Source: Candidatus Omnitrophota bacterium (GTDB lineage Bacteria; Omnitrophota; Omnitrophia; Omnitrophales; Abzuiibacteriaceae). From it: 13,142 nucleotides of DNA. The DNA is taken from positions 1-13,142 of the forward strand of contig JACQQN010000096.1 in the NCBI GenBank assembly GCA_016206995.1, given 5' to 3'. This document shows positions 1-6,988 of this stretch, one piece after another (within the stretch, counting starts at the first letter, position 1; the number at the start of each line of letters is the position of its first letter). A model generated the notes under the pieces. That model had not been told where the DNA came from. It saw nothing but the letters and a program-made list of their open reading frames with translations, and did not search any database. A program made the translations under genes and the position numbers.

Positions 1-405
1 GATGGTAATGTCCCAAAACCAACTTTAATCAAGAATGATGGATCGAGACAAGGTGAATGGTTCCATCTTCCGATTAGCCGCGACACGTTTAAAGCGGTAA
101 AACAAGGTATGCTTCGCGTAGTCGAGTCGCAATATGGAACTGGACAACTTGCTCGAATCGATTTTCTGCGTCTTGCCGGTAAAACCGGAACCGCACAAGC
201 TCCTCCTCATGAGCCGCATGCCTGGTTTGCAGGGTTTTTTCCTTACGAAAATCCCCGGGTTGCACTTGTAGTTTTTGTCGAACATGGCGGATCGGGTGGG
301 TTGGTGGCAGCAAAGCTTGTGAAGCATGTTCTTTCTGCTTGGAAAAAGTTTTATGCGCCTAACCAGATATTCCAAAAACCAGAACTTCCTCCGGTTGTAT
401 TATGA
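1..405 (+). CDS. mrdA: Penicillin-binding protein 2 (peptidoglycan D,D-transpeptidase), C-terminal part, 5' truncated
   Basis: Only the last 134 codons lie in the window; the frame is open from base 1, so the gene continues to the left. The sequence shows the class B PBP KTG box (KTGTAQ, bases 181-198), followed by HAWFAGFFPYENP and a hydrophobic VALVVFVEHG strand, then GGLVAAKLV. This is the typical end of a PBP2 transpeptidase domain, which cross-links peptidoglycan on the periplasmic face of the inner membrane during cell elongation. The SxxK and SxN motifs lie outside the window. The stop codon overlaps the start of rodA (ATGA, 402-405), the usual mrdA-rodA pairing, which separates it from the division enzyme FtsI. 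Family assignment is strong; PBP2 rather than another class B PBP rests mainly on the rodA neighbour. Confidence 0.88.
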   Translation, partial: DGNVPKPTLIKNDGSRQGEWFHLPISRDTFKAVKQGMLRVVESQYGTGQLARIDFLRLAGKTGTAQAPPHEPHAWFAGFFPYENPRVALVVFVEHGGSGGLVAAKLVKHVLSAWKKFYAPNQIFQKPELPPVVL

Positions 406-1481
406 TTAAGTTGTTCAAAGATAATCATTGGCCTATCTTTTTCTTAACTACCAGCCTTACTATTTCTAGTTTTTTCTTTATCTACAGCGCTACTTTCCGC
501 GGCTCCGAAAATTATATGTACAAACAATTATTTTGGTTTGCACTAGCCATATTTTCGTATTGGCTGATGATTATGATAGGTTATCGGAAACTTCTCAACC
601 TTTCGACCATTTTATATTGGTTTTCGGTGGTTGTTTTAGGGCTTGTTCTTTTTGTGGGCCACACGCGACACGGAGCCCAACGCTGGCTTCCACTTGGGCC
701 TCTTGCTTTGCAACCCTCCGAATTTTGCAAGCTCGCAACTATTTTGATGCTTTCACAATTCTTAGCAGAACGTGTTAAGGAATATGGTCAAATAAAAAGT
801 TTTCTGATCGGCGTTTTTTTAATTGCAATCCCGTTTGTATTGATTTTTAAGCAGCCGGATCTTGGAACGGCTCTCATTTTTATTCCGATGCTTTTAGGGA
901 TGCTTTTTGCATGGGGCATCCGTTTACGGTATTTGCTCGCTGTTTTTTCTTCGGGCCTCCTGAGCACTCCTCTTTTATGGTTTATGTTAAAACCATACCA
1001 ACAAAAGCGTCTTCTTGTATTTTTAAATCCAAATGTGGATCCTTTGGGTTCTGGATATACAGCGATACAGTCAAAAATTGCCGTTGGTTCTGGAGGATTA
1101 ATTGGTAAAGGCTGGCTCCACGGGACCCAAACACAACTCGATTTCGTTCCGGAGCATCATACGGATTTTATTTTTTGCGTGGTTGGCGAAGAGTTTGGTT
1201 TTTTAGGGTCTCTTCTTTTAATCCTGCTTTTTGCTTGTTTGGTAGGTTATTTCATTCAGATTATGCAGCATACGACGGATGTTCGGGCAAGAGTTTTGGC
1301 GGCAGGCATTATTTCTATTTTCTTTTTCCAAGTAGTTGTCAATATCGGAATGACCGTTGGTCTAGCGCCTATTGTTGGCGTCACGCTCCCGTTAATTAGC
1401 TACGGTGGTTCCTCGCTAATTGCGACTTATATTGCAATTGGTTTACTTGTTAGCATTCATCGTGAACGTTCTATTTTCTAG
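402..1481 (+). CDS. rodA: RodA, SEDS-family peptidoglycan glycosyltransferase
   Basis: A 359-residue polytopic membrane protein with about ten hydrophobic segments, the normal length for RodA. SEDS landmarks are present: QRWLPLGPLALQPSEF (about 93-107), KQPDLGTAL (150-158), a loop with LNPNVDPLGSGYTAIQSKIAVGSGG (given as short blocks within 208-232), and PEHHTDFIF around 250-258, where D255 corresponds to the catalytic aspartate of the family. It ends with an LPLISYGGSS block. RodA polymerises lipid II into glycan strands and works with PBP2, encoded immediately upstream with a 4-base ATGA overlap, so translation is probably coupled. No Shine-Dalgarno is visible before its ATG, which fits coupling. 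The paralogue FtsW is less likely because of the mrdA partner. Confidence 0.93.
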   Translation: MIKLFKDNHWPIFFLTTSLTISSFFFIYSATFRGSENYMYKQLFWFALAIFSYWLMIMIGYRKLLNLSTILYWFSVVVLGLVLFVGHTRHGAQRWLPLGPLALQPSEFCKLATILMLSQFLAERVKEYGQIKSFLIGVFLIAIPFVLIFKQPDLGTALIFIPMLLGMLFAWGIRLRYLLAVFSSGLLSTPLLWFMLKPYQQKRLLVFLNPNVDPLGSGYTAIQSKIAVGSGGLIGKGWLHGTQTQLDFVPEHHTDFIFCVVGEEFGFLGSLLLILLFACLVGYFIQIMQHTTDVRARVLAAGIISIFFFQVVVNIGMTVGLAPIVGVTLPLISYGGSSLIATYIAIGLLVSIHRERSIF

Positions 1482-1511
1482 TTTGGGGTGGATCTTAAAA
1501 GGTTTTTAATT

Positions 1512-1540
1512 TTGTTTATCAATTTCCAGTATATTATAGT
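1512..1540 (+). promoter_or_regulatory. Candidate sigma70-type promoter for the type II secretion operon
   Basis: In the 250-bp gap after rodA there is TTGTTT (1512-1517) and TATAGT (1535-1540) with a 17-bp spacer; the -10 matches consensus at five of six positions and the -35 at three. An overlapping TACAAT (1540-1545) could serve as an alternative -10. Transcription would begin near 1547 and leave a leader of about 185 nt before gspC. This is the only long non-coding gap before the secretion genes, which makes a promoter here likely, but the exact boxes are inferred. The rest of the gap shows only small features: an all-A/T 6-bp hairpin at 1495-1509 just after rodA, a CTGCA/TGCAG inverted repeat at 1680-1694, and very short open frames. 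Confidence 0.4.
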
Positions 1541-1731
1541 ACAATGCTTGGTGTTGCTTTAACAGTTGAAGGTAAAATGAGTTAGTGATTTTAAGGTTAA
1601 GCAAAAGTCGCTACGGATCGATATGTTTAGGTAAGGATTTGAGTGTAATTGATTGATAAAAATGGGTCAAATAGGTTTGCTGCAAGAAGTGCAGGGAGTT
1701 ATAAGAGCAAAAGTTTCAGGGTGTTGTTAAG

Positions 1732-2235
1732 GTGAAAGCTTTACTTAGCAATTGGAAAACAGGTTTACTAACACAAGTTTCATGGCAGCGAAAAGCGACA
1801 GTGCTACTCCAGGTGATTTCATTTGGTTTAGCGGTTTATTTAATCATTTTAATTGCAACAATGCCCATGTACATACGAAAAATGAAAGAGTCAGTTCCTC
1901 AAACGGGTCGCACAGAATTTCAAACATTACCTTCGCTGGGAGAGGTATCCGCCTATCAAGCAGTGATTAATAAGACACCTGTTTTTGGAACGGTGAGATT
2001 GCAAACAACACCAGTTCGTTCACCTTGCGATGAATTTAAAGCCAAGTTTTCTCTTTCTGGTATTGTGGGTGGGGCTCAGGTGGAAGCATTGTTTAATAGT
2101 AAGGTGGGTGGAGCGACGCATCTTGCAAATGTTGGCGATTCAGTTGAAGGGGTATTGGTTGAAAGTATTCAAGAAAACAAAGTTGTCATTAATTGTTCTG
2201 GTCAACGGTTTGACATGATGATGGAGGAAAGTTGA
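1732..2235 (+). CDS. gspC: GspC-like inner-membrane/secretin linker of the type II secretion system
   Basis: 167 residues. A basic cytoplasmic N-terminus is followed by one membrane segment (about 23-46, rich in V, L and I) and a periplasmic region. Residues about 102-160 (FSLSGIVGG, AHLANVGDSVEGV-like block, VLVESIQENKVVI) match the layout of the GspC homology region: a small beta domain whose Gly-Asp turn precedes two strands. This domain contacts the N0 domain of GspD in known systems. There is no C-terminal PDZ or coiled-coil domain, so the protein is shorter than classical GspC (about 270-300 aa). Two cysteines, C99 and C155, flank the domain and could form a disulfide. The GTG start at 1732 has only a weak AGGG about 10 bases upstream. 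The stop lies just before gspD. PilP-like is an alternative name; position and topology favour GspC. Confidence 0.72.
   Translation: MKALLSNWKTGLLTQVSWQRKATVLLQVISFGLAVYLIILIATMPMYIRKMKESVPQTGRTEFQTLPSLGEVSAYQAVINKTPVFGTVRLQTTPVRSPCDEFKAKFSLSGIVGGAQVEALFNSKVGGATHLANVGDSVEGVLVESIQENKVVINCSGQRFDMMMEES
2223..2227 (+). promoter_or_regulatory. Shine-Dalgarno of gspD
   Basis: GGAGG inside the last codons of gspC. It is 10 bases from ATG 2238 and only 4 bases from TTG 2232, which favours the ATG as the gspD start even though the TTG overlaps the gspC stop. Confidence 0.6.
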
Positions 2236-2237
2236 AC

Positions 2238-4463
2238 ATGAGAATCAAACGCGTGGTTTCATGGATTTTATTTTTAGCACTTGTATTTTCAATGCCGGTT
2301 CCTGCCGCGTTTTCTGAAACTAATGATGACTTTGCGCCTGCAGCGGAGGTCACCGAAGATACATTCTCAAATTTTGGTGGTGGCGAAAGCGCCCCAATGC
2401 CAGAATCTGTTGCTGTAAGTGGAACGGCGGATCGGATTACCTTGGAATTAAAAGGGGTTAATGTGCTTGATGTGCTTAAAATCTTAGCAAAGCGGAGCGG
2501 CTTAAACATTGTGGCAGGTCGTGACGTTCGAGGGGATGTGACGCTGTATATGCAGGATGTGGGTGTGCGCCAAGCTCTCGACACCATTGTCCGGACGCTT
2601 GGTTTAGCATATGACGAAAAAGATGGCATCATTACTGTGATGTCACATAAAGAATACGTGTCGCGATACGGAAAACCATTTCAAGATGAGCGTATTAATG
2701 AAGTGTTTAAACTTAATTATGCAAGCGCTGTCAATATGAATCAATTGGTTCAGCAGATGAAAAGTCAAATTGGAAAAATTGCCGTTGACGAAAAGACAGC
2801 AACCATTGTTGTAACTGATATTCCGGAAGTGATGGCTGAAATCCGTCAGGTTGTCAAAGAATTTGATCGGCCGCTTGCTACGAAAACGTATACCCTGAAG
2901 TATGGTAAAGCAGCAGATATCGGTGAGGATTTAAAGGATTATCTAACGCAAAATGTTGGTGTTATCAAGATTGATAAACGCGCCAATCAAATCACAGTCA
3001 CTGATCGCGAAGCCGTGGTGGATCAAATTTTAGGGATCATTGAAGAGTTTGACAAGCGTCCGAAACAGGTGTTGATTGAGGCAAAAGTTGTTGAAGTTCA
3101 ACTTTATGATGCATTTCGATTCGGCGTTGATTGGAATTATGTTGATCTTAAGGTGGGGAGAGTCGATAACATTTCATTAAAGCCCGCGCAATCCGTATCA
3201 GCTCCTGGTTCCAAGTTGGGGAGTGGAAGTCTCAGTACGTTTACCATTGGGACATCGGCCGGAAATGATACGTTACAAACTGTGATCAACATTTTGTCGA
3301 ACGTTGGCAAAACAAACATTTTGTCAAGTCCCCGACTGATGTGCCTAAATAATGAAGAAGCGAAACTTGCCGTCGCGACAAAACAACCTTATGTCACTCA
3401 AACGGTCAATGTGGGCGTAAACACGTCAAACACTGCGGATGATGTCAAGTTTATTGATGTCGGTGTTACGATGACGATCGTTCCTACGATTACCCATGAC
3501 AATAATATTATTCTTAAAATCAAACCAGAAGTAAGTACGAAGGCTAGTTCAGATTTCGAAATCGAAGGGGTGGCGCAGAGCAGTGACACGAAATTTATAC
3601 GAACAAAAGTTCCTATTGTAACGACACAGACACTTGAAACAACCGTGATTGTGAAAGACGGAACCACTGTTGTCATTGGGGGTTTAATTCAAGATCAGGA
3701 AGCGAAACTTAGGAAGAAACTTCCTGTTTTGGGAGACATTCCTTTTCTTGGGGCTGCGTTTCGTACGGAGACCAATGATTTTAATAAAACGGAACTTGTG
3801 TTTTTCCTAACACCTCAAATCATTTCCGGTAAGGCGAATACGCTTGAGGAGGAAAAGTACCTTGATAACAAAGAGGGCGACTTCATGCCGTTTAATAAGG
3901 TTGGTGGTTATGATTTCACGAAAGCTGAAACCACAACTTCTCAAGGCGCTTTCCGTATGGATGATAAACCATATTACGAATCATTGGTTGAAGAAAGGCC
4001 TGTTTATTTCCCACCGCGCGATACCGCAATCCGCGCGGCAGAGTATCGAGACAAGTACAATTTATTAGAGCCTGAGCCTGTGGAGGCAGCACCTCAAAAA
4101 GAAAGTGTAAGCGCTTGGCAGGCAAAGAAATTTCCTGTGAGCCAACCGGAAGAGATTTCACAGCCCACCACAGGTCCATTTCAAGCACGGCGTGAGTACC
4201 GCGAGAAAGTGGCAGTAGCGATTCAAAATGCACTTGGATTAAGGCAGGATTTGGGTAGCTACCCGATTGAAGTTGAGCTCTTTTTGGTTATTGAAAAAGA
4301 TGGAAAGCTCACACTCAAACGGCTTGTTAAAGACAAAGGTTTAAGTCCGAGCGGGCGCGCTCTTGTTCTAGATACGGTTTCCAAACTGTCACCATTCCCG
4401 GCATTTCCTGCGGAAATGAAATCAAGCGAAGAGCTACTTGACCTAAAAATCGAGCTAAGCTAA
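2238..4463 (+). CDS. gspD: GspD, outer-membrane secretin of the type II secretion system, with a TonB-C-like C-terminal extension
   Basis: 741 residues from ATG 2238. Residues 1-26 form a Sec signal peptide (basic MRIKR, hydrophobic core, cut near AFS). An N0/STN-type domain follows (about 66-137), then two ring-building repeats, N1 (about 153-212) and N2 (about 214-274). The secretin barrel domain spans about 276-532, with VGVTMTIVPTI (408-418), VVIGGLIQDQE (478-488), LPVLGDIPFLGAAF (495-508) and the terminal KTELVFFLTPQII (517-529). Classical GspD has a third N repeat, not evident here. After the barrel comes a Pro/Glu-rich linker (about 535-650), then about 90 residues resembling a TonB/TolA C-terminal domain in place of a pilotin-binding S-domain. 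The protein forms the multimeric pore through which folded substrates leave the periplasm. Family assignment is very firm. Confidence 0.95.
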   Translation: MRIKRVVSWILFLALVFSMPVPAAFSETNDDFAPAAEVTEDTFSNFGGGESAPMPESVAVSGTADRITLELKGVNVLDVLKILAKRSGLNIVAGRDVRGDVTLYMQDVGVRQALDTIVRTLGLAYDEKDGIITVMSHKEYVSRYGKPFQDERINEVFKLNYASAVNMNQLVQQMKSQIGKIAVDEKTATIVVTDIPEVMAEIRQVVKEFDRPLATKTYTLKYGKAADIGEDLKDYLTQNVGVIKIDKRANQITVTDREAVVDQILGIIEEFDKRPKQVLIEAKVVEVQLYDAFRFGVDWNYVDLKVGRVDNISLKPAQSVSAPGSKLGSGSLSTFTIGTSAGNDTLQTVINILSNVGKTNILSSPRLMCLNNEEAKLAVATKQPYVTQTVNVGVNTSNTADDVKFIDVGVTMTIVPTITHDNNIILKIKPEVSTKASSDFEIEGVAQSSDTKFIRTKVPIVTTQTLETTVIVKDGTTVVIGGLIQDQEAKLRKKLPVLGDIPFLGAAFRTETNDFNKTELVFFLTPQIISGKANTLEEEKYLDNKEGDFMPFNKVGGYDFTKAETTTSQGAFRMDDKPYYESLVEERPVYFPPRDTAIRAAEYRDKYNLLEPEPVEAAPQKESVSAWQAKKFPVSQPEEISQPTTGPFQARREYREKVAVAIQNALGLRQDLGSYPIEVELFLVIEKDGKLTLKRLVKDKGLSPSGRALVLDTVSKLSPFPAFPAEMKSSEELLDLKIELS

Positions 4464-4472
4464 ACATTACGC

Positions 4473-5708
4473 ATGGCCCAGCTTTTTCGATTCCAAGCGA
4501 AAAATAGTCAGGGCGAGATCGTCGAAGGAACGCTCCAGGCAGAAACGGAAAGCCAAGCGTATCAGCAATTAACAGAACAAAATTATTTTCCGATGCTGAT
4601 CGAACCTGCTAAACCGGAGCCTGGGCCAAAAGGTGATTCGCTCCTTAAAAAACTTCGTTTTTTTTCAAGTCATAAAGTATCCAGCCGCGAGCTTGCACGT
4701 GCTTTTGATCATTTTTCAGTTTTGATTCGATCCGGGTTTCCTATCTTAAAATGTATTGAGTTAATTCAAAAGCAGATTCAAAGTCCAGTCCTCATTAATT
4801 CGTTCGAACAAATTGCAAAGGATGTTGAAGGGGGCACCAAACTTTCAGATTCAATTTCTAATTTTCCAACCGTATTTCCTGCCACTGTTGTGGGTGCTAT
4901 TCAGGCGGGGGAGGCCAGCGGCAAGTTAGATTATGTGTTTTCTGAACTTTCCCGCTCATTTGAATCCGAAGCAGATTTACGGGCAAAAATTGGTGCAGCA
5001 CTTGTATATCCTGTTTTTGTAATGCTTTTTGGAATTTTCACCGTGTTTTTTGTGCTGACGTTTATTGTTCCGAAACTTATTGTCTTTTTTGAGACATGGG
5101 ACCACCCACTACCGCTTCCAACACGTATTTTGCTCGGAATTAGTTCTCTTCTTACCCATGGGCTTGGGGTTGTCCTGATTGTTTTCTTTGTTGCTCTGGT
5201 TCTTTTTTGGCGTCGGCTGAGCCGTGAAAAAAAGATGTCTATTCTTACTTCTACAACTAAAGTTGTCCCTTTTTTCCAATCTGTTCTTTTTTTGGTTGAT
5301 TTTGTGCCTCTTGCGCGAACCTGGTCGCTCCTTTTGCGTAGTGGAGTTCCGATTCTTGAATCCATGCGCATCGTGGAAAGCGTTGTTTCTAATCTACATC
5401 TTCGAAAATCTCTCAAGCAAGTTTCAGAGCGCGTGATGCAAGGGTCGCGGCTCAGTGAATCATTATACGAAGCTAAAGTCTTTCCAGATTTGGCGCTTAG
5501 TTTTGTTTCAGTCGGAGAAGAGAGCGGCGGTCTTGATGTTTCGTTTGAGCGTATCGCCCAGTTTTACGAACGGGAACTTGATCAAAAGTTGAAAGTTATC
5601 ACAACACTATTAGAACCAATTCTTATTTTATTTGTTGGCTTGGGGATTTGTTTCATTGTATTAAGCCTTTTGCTTCCTATTTTTGAAATCAACATGTTGG
5701 CACAGTAA
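4473..5708 (+). CDS. gspF: GspF, polytopic inner-membrane platform protein of the type II secretion system
   Basis: 411 residues, the family's usual length. A short N-terminal cytoplasmic part (FRFQAKNSQGEIVEGTL) precedes two copies of the T2SSF domain, about 73-200 and 278-402. The repeat is visible in the matching blocks GAIQAGEASGKLD (141-153) and SFVSVGEESGGLD (343-355), each followed by a helix of similar pattern. Three membrane segments are predicted at about 177-200, 222-246 and 377-402. GspF sits in the inner membrane and connects the ATPase GspE to the pseudopilus assembly site. The gene starts 9 bases after gspD with no recognisable Shine-Dalgarno. The usual next gene, gspG, is not found; a peptidase-like gene follows instead. 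PilC of type IV pili is homologous, but the neighbours point to T2SS. Confidence 0.94.
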   Translation: MAQLFRFQAKNSQGEIVEGTLQAETESQAYQQLTEQNYFPMLIEPAKPEPGPKGDSLLKKLRFFSSHKVSSRELARAFDHFSVLIRSGFPILKCIELIQKQIQSPVLINSFEQIAKDVEGGTKLSDSISNFPTVFPATVVGAIQAGEASGKLDYVFSELSRSFESEADLRAKIGAALVYPVFVMLFGIFTVFFVLTFIVPKLIVFFETWDHPLPLPTRILLGISSLLTHGLGVVLIVFFVALVLFWRRLSREKKMSILTSTTKVVPFFQSVLFLVDFVPLARTWSLLLRSGVPILESMRIVESVVSNLHLRKSLKQVSERVMQGSRLSESLYEAKVFPDLALSFVSVGEESGGLDVSFERIAQFYERELDQKLKVITTLLEPILILFVGLGICFIVLSLLLPIFEINMLAQ

Positions 5709-5712
5709 CGCC

Positions 5713-6504
5713 ATGCCTCTTCGATTCTTCTTATGTGCGTGGATCACATGGTTTGGGTGGTGTGAAATTTCCTATGGTTTTGACAATTCTAATTGGGAAG
5801 AGAAGAAGGGAAATCATTTCGTCGTTTACGCGCAAGACCACAGTTCTTTTACCGATGACGTTCTTCGGGAGGCTGAAGATGTTTATCAAGACATCATCCG
5901 TTATTTTGGTTCGTTACCGAAAGATCATTTTTGGAGTTGGGAGAATCGCTGCAAAATATACATTTATCCCTCGCAATCAGAGTATGTGCGGTTAACTAAA
6001 CAACCAGAATGGTCGAGTGGATTTGCTGATGTGCGCAAGCGAACCATCGTTAGTTTTGAAAATGCTCCTGATTTTCTTGAATCAGTTCTCCCACACGAGA
6101 TGGCGCATTTAATTTTTCGAGAATTTATCGCTTCTGACAACCGACAGGTTCCCAGGTGGTTGGATGAGGGTTTTGCGATTTCTCAGGAAAAGAATATTCG
6201 GGTTGCACTTGATCAAACCATTCAAAGAGCTGTGCAAACCAATTCTGCGCTTTCTTTTCAGGATTTAACCACGATGAGTTCTCTGCACACACGTCCTACC
6301 GATCAGGCGCGTCTTTTTTATGCGCAGGCGCAAAGCATTACGCGGTTTTTGTTAGAACGTCGTGACCCTTCGTACTTTATTAATTTTTGTCGCTTGCTTC
6401 GAGATGGGGCCTCCTTAGAAGAGGCGCTTCGGAAAAGTTACCGTGATTTTTCCAGTTTGCGGGAATTAGAACAGGAATGGAAAAGACATGTGTCGCATTT
6501 ATAA
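5713..6504 (+). CDS. Secreted HExxH putative metallopeptidase (peptidase_MA/gluzincin-like) inside the secretion operon
   Basis: 263 residues from ATG 5713, which lies 4 bases after the gspF stop; an ATG at 5683 would overlap gspF and bury the signal peptide. Residues 1-22 look like a Sec signal (LRFFLCAWITWFGW core, cleavage near SYG). The mature region begins with WEEKKGNHFVVYA and an alpha/beta stretch, then the zinc-peptidase motif HEMAH at 128-132 and WLDEGFA at 149-155. E152, 20 residues after the second His, is the likely third zinc ligand, as in gluzincins. This layout matches the peptidase_MA-like family; catalytic residues appear intact. The cell location would be periplasm or exterior. 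Its role is unknown: it could process secreted or envelope proteins, be a cargo, or assist assembly. There is no convincing lipobox. Confidence 0.75.
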   Translation: MPLRFFLCAWITWFGWCEISYGFDNSNWEEKKGNHFVVYAQDHSSFTDDVLREAEDVYQDIIRYFGSLPKDHFWSWENRCKIYIYPSQSEYVRLTKQPEWSSGFADVRKRTIVSFENAPDFLESVLPHEMAHLIFREFIASDNRQVPRWLDEGFAISQEKNIRVALDQTIQRAVQTNSALSFQDLTTMSSLHTRPTDQARLFYAQAQSITRFLLERRDPSYFINFCRLLRDGASLEEALRKSYRDFSSLRELEQEWKRHVSHL

Positions 6505-6505
6505 G

Positions 6506-6988
6506 ATGAAACTTTTTGGAAATCAGAGGTCAGCACGCTTTGGGTTTACGTTGATCGAGCAGTTAATTGTCCTGACCTTGATTGTAGCTATCTTGGGATT
6601 TGGTGGTGTTCGAATGATGAAGGTCTATCGAGAAAATAATTATGACTTGGTGATTAAGGAGCTCACTACAGTGCTCCGCTTCGTTCAAATGAAAGCCATC
6701 GAAGATGGGCGAATTTACGAAATTTCTGTCTCAGAAAATAAAAAGAAGTTTCAGATGAAACGTGAGACGGATGATGGAAAGGAGCTTGAACCTTTTCGCT
6801 CTTCGTGGTTGAACGGAATCCAAGTAGGCCGTGCATTCACCTTGGAATTGAATCGCGGGAATCAACTCTTGTTTTTTCCAGATGGATCAACGTCGCGTAA
6901 CTCTTTGGCGCTTGTTAAGGAAGCGGGAGAACGTGCTACGATAGAGCTTAAAAATCGAATTGGGAGAGTTGAGGTGCGTCGTGGATAA
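6506..6988 (+). CDS. gspH: GspH-like minor pseudopilin
   Basis: 160 residues from ATG 6506, one base after the peptidase stop; an in-frame ATG at 6488 would add six residues and overlap the upstream gene, and neither has a strong ribosome site. The type III (prepilin) signal is clear: basic leader ending FG, cut G13/F14, then FTLIEQLIVLTLIVAILG with the conserved Glu at +5 (E18). The C-terminal half has the GspH pattern of strands, including LLFFPDGSTS and the ending ATIEL...GRVEVRRG. Minor pseudopilins join the tip of the periplasmic pseudopilus after cleavage by a prepilin peptidase, which is not encoded here. GspG is a possible alternative name since that gene is otherwise absent, but the F-PDGS block and the final GRVEV strand fit GspH and not the GspG C-terminus. 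Confidence 0.78.
   Translation: MKLFGNQRSARFGFTLIEQLIVLTLIVAILGFGGVRMMKVYRENNYDLVIKELTTVLRFVQMKAIEDGRIYEISVSENKKKFQMKRETDDGKELEPFRSSWLNGIQVGRAFTLELNRGNQLLFFPDGSTSRNSLALVKEAGERATIELKNRIGRVEVRRG
6971..6974 (+). promoter_or_regulatory. Shine-Dalgarno deciding the gspI start
   Basis: GAGG lies 6 bases upstream of GTG 6981, within the end of gspH. It supports that GTG over the upstream TTG at 6960. Confidence 0.5.

Noticed and set aside
2189..2632. Long open frame on the minus strand across the gspC/gspD junction
   Set aside because: It lies antisense to clearly coding gspD signal peptide and N0 domain, is Ser/Thr-rich low-complexity when translated, and shows no domain or ribosome site. The same applies to minus-strand frames at 4931-5416 and 10605-11024.
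5683..5712. Upstream ATG 5683 as the start of the peptidase gene
   Set aside because: It would overlap gspF by 26 bases and place ten extra residues ahead of a good signal peptide that begins at ATG 5713.
5713..5778. Lipoprotein signal in the peptidase-like protein
   Set aside because: A Cys occurs near the end of the hydrophobic core (FGWCE), but Trp at -1 does not fit a lipobox; an ordinary Sec cleavage near SYG is more likely.
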